Assembly (NCBI RefSeq): GCF_001039355.2
Contig: NW_019775680.1
Span: 218,525-282,524, forward strand
Reading direction: 5' to 3'
Source: Lingula anatina
Taxonomy: Eukaryota > Brachiopoda > Lingulata > Lingulida > Lingulidae
Length of the DNA: 64,000 nucleotides
This document shows positions 57,325-64,000 of this stretch, piece after piece; position 1 is the first letter of the stretch, and every line of letters begins with the position of its first letter. The position numbers and the translations under genes were made by a program. The notes beneath the pieces were generated by a model. The model saw only the letters and a list, made by a program, of their open reading frames with translations. It had not been told where the DNA came from and ran no database searches.

Positions 57325-59613
57325 TCACATTATTGTACAGGATTTGGACTGCTTTTTCTGGTCCTTCTCTGTGGGTGCATCTACGTTTTGGTCTGTCTTG
57401 TCGTTCAGGCGGTCTAGCTCGGAGAACCTGTCGGACTGAGAGTCGCTTAGGGAGTTCTGAAACATTAAATTTATTGGATTTATTAAATTTATTCTTTGAT
57501 TTTATGGTTATTCAATGTGATGGTTTAATGCTAAATATTCTTGTACACATGTATCACTGAAGATATATGCGTATCACCGTACTGGGGTAAATATTAGCAA
57601 CTTATTTCTTTCAATGAAAGAGGGATTAAATTCCAAAGTTACAACTGTTTTCAAAATCCTATATAATTTCACTACAAAATAAATCTAAGGAAAAAATTAA
57701 TGCAATATATCGATAGGATATTTATAAAACAAGAAAAATGAAACAGAATTTGATACGAAAAGTCGTGGATGTTGAACAAATAGTTTATTTTGAATTACCC
57801 TAACTATATATGTATTGCCATCTATCTATTGTATACACTTGACTTTTGACTTTAAGAAATGGTAAGTTTTATCTAAACATATCACAGAATGAAAAAAAAT
57901 TATGAAACAGTTATGAAACGAATGAAATTGTCTGAGCTCACCACTGCCGCTTCTTGCGTTGCTTTTTCCTGGATATAGTTGCTCATGTACATCAGGATCT
58001 TCTTGCGGTCGTCATCTTTGCATTCTTTTATGTCGTTTTCTAGCATCTGCTCGATTGTCTGACCCATCTTTAAGAATCAAATAAAAGGTATTTTTTGTGA
58101 CAAGACACAAGAGTAGGGGTAAAGACGTTTGACTGTCTTATCCGATTAGGATTTTCATTTCTAGCTAATAAGTGCGATAATTTAACCAATTTCATGTCCT
58201 GCGCAAGCGTTGCCCTTTTCCTTGAAATTAAATGCAAAGACAGTCTCTATAAGGAAAAAAAACTGTTTTGAGGAGAAAACCTACCGCAACGCTCTTCAGG
58301 TGCATGTTGGCGCCGTTTTCTACCGCCAGGTCAACAAGAGCTTGAGAGTAGGTGGCAACTTCGTGCAGGAACGTCAACCCAGTCTGAAACGAACGATGAC
58401 GTTTTTAAAATATCTTTAATGCATTTGGATATTTTAAAATAAAATAAAGAATCATTGAATTCGTGAAATTGCCTTTGACATCATGAGGTTAACCGAAATA
58501 TTCAAGTTTTAAATATAGTAGGCCTAAAAGTTCCGGCAGAGTTTAGTTTCTCATTAAACGTGAGATATTAAAAACAAAAGAGCTCATTGAAAGCCAAAAC
58601 TTGACAATTATTCTCTAATTTTGCGTCTGAGGGCAATCGCGGGTTTCTGTCCTCTGTATAACACTTGTTGCTGACCAGGTACCGTGTGTGTAACCATGCA
58701 GCACGTGTACTCACCGAGGTTGGTCTGTTAGGATCATAACCGTGTTTGAAGAATAGTTCGGCTAGCGGCAGTAAGTCAAACTCCTTGCCCTCGTACTGTA
58801 CCATGTAGTTAGCGTACTCCAGGGGCGTCATTCCGTTCTGAAATATTACATCAATAATAATAATAATAATAATAATGACAAATAACAAGATAGAGAATTG
58901 TTCCTCGCACTGTTTGGTGACGTTACCATACTAATACGAAGGCTTATCGCGGTACAACTTATCAATTAGACAAACTGCATGATTGCCATACCTAACTGTT
59001 AAAAGTTTTTTTTTGACACATGTAAAAATGTGAAAGAAAACATCCTGAAGTATGCGGCAACTTTTGTGGATTTGCCGATCATTTATAATTCAGACTTTCA
59101 TTGAGATTTCACAAATTTTGAACAGGGACTGTAATTATGTCACTTGAAACGGTACACTGGTATCCTGCAGTGTCTTTAAGATATACCGGGTAAGTACGTT
59201 TGTCAAAATGACGTGGTGCCAATCTCTAAGTGTATCGAATTGATAAACACTAGACATAGATATGAAATCATAGTATGACATCACTGACAATAGTGTGACC
59301 AGGTCCCATTTTCACAAAAAACTTAAGTCAGTTTCCTGGCTTAGTTGACTAGAAAGTGCTGTTACACTGCTCCTGATAGGGCAAGATATGCCTATGTGAC
59401 CATGTAACCTTGGTAATTAAGTTCTCAGCCATTGAACCTGCCTTGAGGTTTTTACTTTTGTGAAACCGGGACTAGAAGACTAGCAGGCTACCCACCGTGT
59501 CCGTGAGGTTGAGGTCGGCCCCCCTGTTGATCAGGAACTCCACCGTCTTCAGGTGACCGTTCCCTGCAGCATAGTGCAGCGCCGTCATGCAGTACTGTGG
59601 ACAAACAAACAAA

Positions 59614-59648
<35 letters not shown>

Positions 59649-62078
59649 AACGTTATTGTCTTGCTACCCATTATTTGCTTGGTTGTGATAAAAAAGCGGA
59701 AAAACAGCAGAGAATAGATAGCGGTTTGGAAAATCTATTTGTAAATCAATGAATACGTTTTAAACGGAATCATTTGATTTCTAGGTGTAACTTTGAGTTA
59801 TCAAAAAAGATCAGATAGTTAGTCGTGTTTAAAAGTTATAGATAAACATTGATTTTTCCCCTCTTTTTGGCCAAGATCGAAGGTCTTAGCAGTGTAACCC
59901 TGTATGGTCGTTATGCCCCCCTCACCTTGCCGTCCGGCATATTGACGTCCACCCCTGTACTGAGCAGGTACTCCACAACGTTCTTGTGGTTGTTCTCTGC
60001 CGCAGTGTGGATAGGGTTCTGGCACGACTGGAAAGACGCATAAAACTTTCTTTAATTATTGTTTTATCGTTAAAGTGTGATGTATTTTAATTTTTTTTTT
60101 TTTTTGCGAATTCTTAACGTCTGCGTTGCTGAAAGCATTAAGAGGGAAAGTTAATTTTCAAAAGAAAACACCATCTAATTGGCTCATTTATAATGGTAAA
60201 ATTTTGTTGATATTCAGTTTTGTAAGATATATACTGCACATTGACCAAATCTATATCCTCTACCTTCCAACACCGAAAAATGTACAAACTAATAAATTAA
60301 AATAAGCTAACAATGACCAAAATAAGATAATAGATAAACAAGTAAAAATATAAAAATAGAAATACAAAATACATGATATATAAAATTAAAAGAAAATAAT
60401 TATGTCAACAAAATGCATAAATAGATAATAAATGAAATTGTGTGAGTTTGCACAGTCAGCTATGAAAAAGAAAAAAAACGTCAACGGGTCAATGACTTCT
60501 ACAGGGTAATGACCTTTACCTTACTGAGGCACTTTGGGTCAATGAAGTCGTCTTCACAGCAATGCCTCACAGCATCAATGTCCCCTTCCCCTGCCTTGGC
60601 CACACATTCTTCAATAGTCTCCTAAAATTTGTGAAACGTTAGAACTAATATTATCTCCTTATACAGCAGAGAACATTTGAGTATAAGGTTACCGATTAAC
60701 AATAAGGTTTCAGAAATAATTCTAATGCAAGTAATGTTTCCCTTCTAACGTGTATTTTAGGAAACATAGAACTTACGTGGAACCTCTTGATATTGTCGCT
60801 GTCCAGTAACTGGGACAGTTCTTCGTTTCCTTTCTCCATTGCGAGCTCGTACGGAGTCTTTCCGTCCTAAAATGATTTATATGCTTTGCGTTAATGTTTG
60901 TGGACAAGTATAAAGTGATTGCGGCACTATGGCGCTATGTATGTCCGTGTGCGTGTAAGAATATGTGTATGGTTGTGGTTGTGGTAGTAGTGGTTGTGGT
61001 GGTTGTGGTTGCCGTTGTGGTTGTGGTGGTAGTGGTTGTGGTTGTGGTGGTTGTGGTGTTGGTTGTGGTGGTGGTGGTGGTGGTTCGGGGGTGGAGGGAG
61101 AACTAGATTTAAATAGGTTTAGAAGTGGGGACTCTGATCTGACTAAAATGGTTAGTGTTTAAATGTTTGTATCTTTTGAACTCTAACATTTGTTTTAACT
61201 GAATTTAATATTCTATGAAAAAAAAATGAATTTTTATCTTTTATCCAGACATAACTAGCACTTGCATGGCCGTCCTCGAACTTGACATAAAGCAACACTC
61301 ACTTGGTTTTTTAATTTGTTCCAGCGATCAAAACTCCTGTGGATTTCCATCCAAATGGTATCAAAATCACCTCTGTCGACTAGCTTGAATATGTGCTGCA
61401 ATAAAAATAAGAACAATTTTAGGGAACACAAGAAAAAGACTCACTTAGGCGTTTTCGGGGTGTGAAATCTACCTTGATATTTCATTCGAATCTACACATT
61501 TGTAGTTTGACACTTTAAGAGAAGAAGAAAACATTTCATAAAGTGCTCAAACGTTGAAAACTGATTAGTTCTGTTGCAAGCATAACGCTGTCGACACGCA
61601 TGCCTCATAAAAGAAAACACGATGGGCCTTGACTGAGCTTTCATACTGGTTTTTTTGGCTTGTTCAATTTGAAATTAATGTGTAGTTATTCGATAAAGTG
61701 AAGTAACTTCGGGTTCTTAAAAGTAGCAGTTTCTTGTTTTTGTATAAATACATTATTTCATTTAAGAGGACCTCTACTTATACTAACTAAGAAAACAGTT
61801 TTATAAGTTAAAACTAAATTTCATCTTTAATTCTTCAAATCTTTTGAATTTTCGAAACCGACAACTGAATCAGGAGATAAGGACGTAGATGGGTTCAAAG
61901 AGGGTCAGATGAATACTTTGTGTTGCTGACGTATGGCATTTTGTCTATATTTACGTGCAATGAAATTTTCACCTCTTTTACCTTATTCAGTTTGATAAGT
62001 ATGTCTTTCCTCTTGTGTTCTTCCGCCAGGTCATAGACGGTCTTATTAGTCTGAAATAAAACAGAGAAAAACATGAGC

Positions 62079-62125
<47 letters not shown>

Positions 62126-63753
62126 TAACAAAAACGACCAGGGATATCCATCAAAGTTGATTTTGCTCTACAGGTTTATACTATCTAAATAATGCAGTTA
62201 GCAATTGGGCATGATAACGAAGCGAAGTCATATATTTTGACGTTATAATTGAAGTCTATAGTATACCAGGTAATCCCGGTGGTACAAGTGAGCGCCGTGG
62301 GCCAAGGCTGTCTCTATGGCGTCGGCCCAGTCGTCACCCTGCTCCTCGTAGTAGAAAAGGACGGTCCCGTTCATTTGCTGAAATTCAATATTAAGGGTAA
62401 CTTACGAGATTACGTGAATATAAGCATAAATATAATATTAACTTTAATTAGATTTCATCAAATTGAGACAATTTTAATGATTCTGCCTTATGTACTAGTA
62501 CATGTATTACTCAAATTGCTTTAATGCAATCTTTGTGCCAGTTTCTATTATTTTCATTTGAGTATTCTACGCATTCTCTCTGCATTTGCCATATTTTGGG
62601 CGTCTTTTCTGGGAGTCATAACATGTTTAATAGGGAACCTCATTAACAAAGAAACAAAGCACACTATTACAGTAAATGCTCCCACGTTGCGATAGAGGAG
62701 CTGGACAAATTTGCATTGCAGCAATTGAGAAAGCACATCTACCGCATTCCTCACCTCCGCTCTCGTGTCCGCATCGCAATGGTTGTTCTCCAACAGCCAG
62801 CCTAGCAGGGTATGGTCATTGACACTCCACATAAGAACCGGAGAGCCATTCTGAAACAGTAACGACATTTTTCTTGAAAAAAAATAGATGTTAATAACAC
62901 ATACTTTATTCTTGTTGGAGACAATGGGATAGGCTAAAAAGCAAAAGCTCCCCTCTATACAGATTTTGAACACGTTTTGTTGTTATATTCTTCAGTTAGT
63001 GAAATGCCAATTTTCAGAACTGTCTGACAGAACAAAAATCAGATAAATGAAATGTATCCAGGGCCGTTGATTTATATACAATAAGCAACTTGATGCATTA
63101 TCCATTTTTGCTTGTTTGTGGAAGATGTTCATTTTTAAAAAATAAATAGATAAGGCAATCTTAAAACGTAATGCAAGTGGATACGCATTTCCCATGCTTT
63201 GCTACTGTACGACCTTTCACAGTAGGAAAATTGTTTGCTACTTCATGGACGTTAACCATTAAGACTTATACTTACAAATCCACGTATGGTTGTATCACCA
63301 CCAGCGTTGATCAACATCTTGATGACCTCCCTGTCTCTGCGAGCTATGGCTTTGTGCATGGCGGTGAACCCGCTCTGGAAAAGACACGAGGACATAACAA
63401 TAAACAATCATTGTGATCTATGGCGCGGAAGTCGTGAAGAGGAGATACCACTTGAGGGATATTCCTTAATTCATTTTCTAATTATAGTGCAGGCCATAGC
63501 TATGATTATTCAGCCAATTACCCATATTGCAAATATTCACTTATGGAAATCATTTTACTGTACAAAGAGTAGGCCTACTATTAAAAGAAGCACGATTCGT
63601 AGAAACTGAGTGAAACTGCTAATTTCGCACTTATGAAAGTCAAAATGAGAAACGGCTAAACATCTAAAGAGGAATGTTCTCCCTGCATCATTTGTATGAG
63701 TTTAAACTAAAATTATGATTTTCGATATGATGTCGTTTGAATATGTTGATCAG

Positions 63754-63793
<40 letters not shown>

Positions 63794-63923
63794 TATCTTT
63801 TAGTACCTTTCGCAGCCTTTGGTTGACCTTGACCTTCCATTTTATAAGGATCTTAACCATACGACGTCGGATTTCGTAGTCCTCACACTCGATGGCCTTA
63901 ATAAGCGGGGTTGAGAAACCATC
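57325..63923 (-). CDS. ankyrin-repeat protein with C-terminal CaaX box (3' part, 14 exons)
   Basis: Exons, 5' to 3': 63923-63807, 63374-63276, 62850-62755, 62377-62267, 62050-61982, 61395-61303, 60866-60777, 60621-60520, 60027-59926, 59594-59496, 58837-58715, 58383-58285, 58067-57942 and 57456-57325. All have AG/GT borders and are multiples of three, giving 485 residues so far. Ankyrin repeats are clear at 40-72 (GFTAMHKAIARRD), 260-293 (NPIHTAAENNHKNVVEYLL), 294-326 (TALHYAAGNGHLKTVEFLI), 327-367 and 368-400; others are diverged. The last exon is polar and ends KKQSKSCTIM-stop, a CaaX box with a basic run before it, so farnesylation and membrane attachment are predicted. Ankyrin repeats bind partner proteins. 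The 5' end lies outside the window. Paralogue identity is not recognised. Confidence 0.88.
58853..58876. repeat. (AAT)n microsatellite
   Basis: About eight AAT units just upstream of an ankyrin exon acceptor. Confidence 0.95.
59610..59650. repeat. (AAAT)n microsatellite
   Basis: About ten AAAT units, close to the acceptor of ankyrin exon 59594-59496. Confidence 0.95.
60964..61088 (+). repeat. GGTTGT/GGTGGT-rich tract
   Basis: About 120 bases of degenerate GGTTGTGGT units in an intron of the ankyrin gene. Runs of GG at regular spacing could form quadruplex DNA on the plus strand. Val- or Gly/Cys-rich open frames across it are artefacts. Confidence 0.9.
62078..62123. repeat. (AAT)n microsatellite
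   Basis: About fifteen AAT units in an intron, beside the acceptor of exon 62050-61982. Confidence 0.95.
63761..63792. repeat. (TTA)n microsatellite
   Basis: About ten TTA units a few bases into the intron after the first visible ankyrin exon. Confidence 0.95.
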
Positions 63924-63954
63924 CTAGGTTACAGATAGAAATACAGGTATTTAA

Positions 63955-63960
<6 letters not shown>

Positions 63961-64000
<40 letters not shown>
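63961..64000 (+). repeat. poly-A run to the window edge
   Basis: At least forty A bases, from 63961 to the edge, with no end visible. It is a T run on the gene strand, upstream of the first visible ankyrin exon. Confidence 0.9.

Noticed and set aside
60894-61162. Val-rich and Gly/Cys-rich open frames
   Set aside because: Translation of the GGTTGT microsatellite in two frames.
62554-62973. Full 139-codon minus-strand frame
   Set aside because: Only 62850-62755 is bounded by an acceptor and donor and fits the ankyrin frame; the rest is intron.

Overview
This is a 64 kb piece of an intron-rich invertebrate animal genome. It has spliced genes with GT/AG introns, Pol III tRNA genes with T-run terminators, abundant microsatellites, MITEs and non-LTR relics, and one run of 644 Ns. 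The ROCO and ankyrin genes, the atypical class A GPCR, and a 1.07 kb direct duplication across the gap that looks like unmerged haplotypes all fit a highly polymorphic basal deuterostome. Amphioxus (Branchiostoma) is my best guess; a hemichordate, sea urchin or mollusc is possible. The species is inference only.

Layout. 1-9.4 kb: no convincing gene; diverged copies of a ~0.8 kb repeated unit, poly-A/AT tracts and two MITEs. 9.4-9.7 kb: a hairpin built from 16-bp GC-rich units. 9.8-11.0 kb: an intronless-CDS class A GPCR on the minus strand. 11-23 kb: repeat-rich, with a broken Tc1/mariner relic, a 1.9 kb inverted-repeat element carrying an L1-like reverse transcriptase fragment, and one isolated possible terminal exon on the plus strand. 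23.3-52.3 kb (possibly to 54.5 or 56.1 kb): one minus-strand ROCO gene. I can reconstruct 16 or 17 exons with consistent phases, encoding a low-complexity N-terminus, a Roc GTPase domain, a COR region and an alanine-rich tail, with no LRR or kinase domain seen. 57.3-63.9 kb: a second minus-strand gene of ankyrin repeats, 14 exons all in phase 0, ending in a CaaX prenylation box (CTIM); its 5' end lies beyond the window. Three tRNA genes (Gly-UCC and two identical Thr-AGU) lie in and between these genes.

The two large genes are head-to-tail on one strand. One is a predicted prenylated (membrane-anchored) ankyrin scaffold and the other a predicted GTPase scaffold. A shared signalling role is possible but only inferred from proximity. 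The introns host several MITE families. The commonest has TAGATCGATCT-rich arms and 3-bp TTA/TAA target duplications, as in PIF/Harbinger elements; one copy is nested in another, and one sits a few bases behind a ROCO splice donor.
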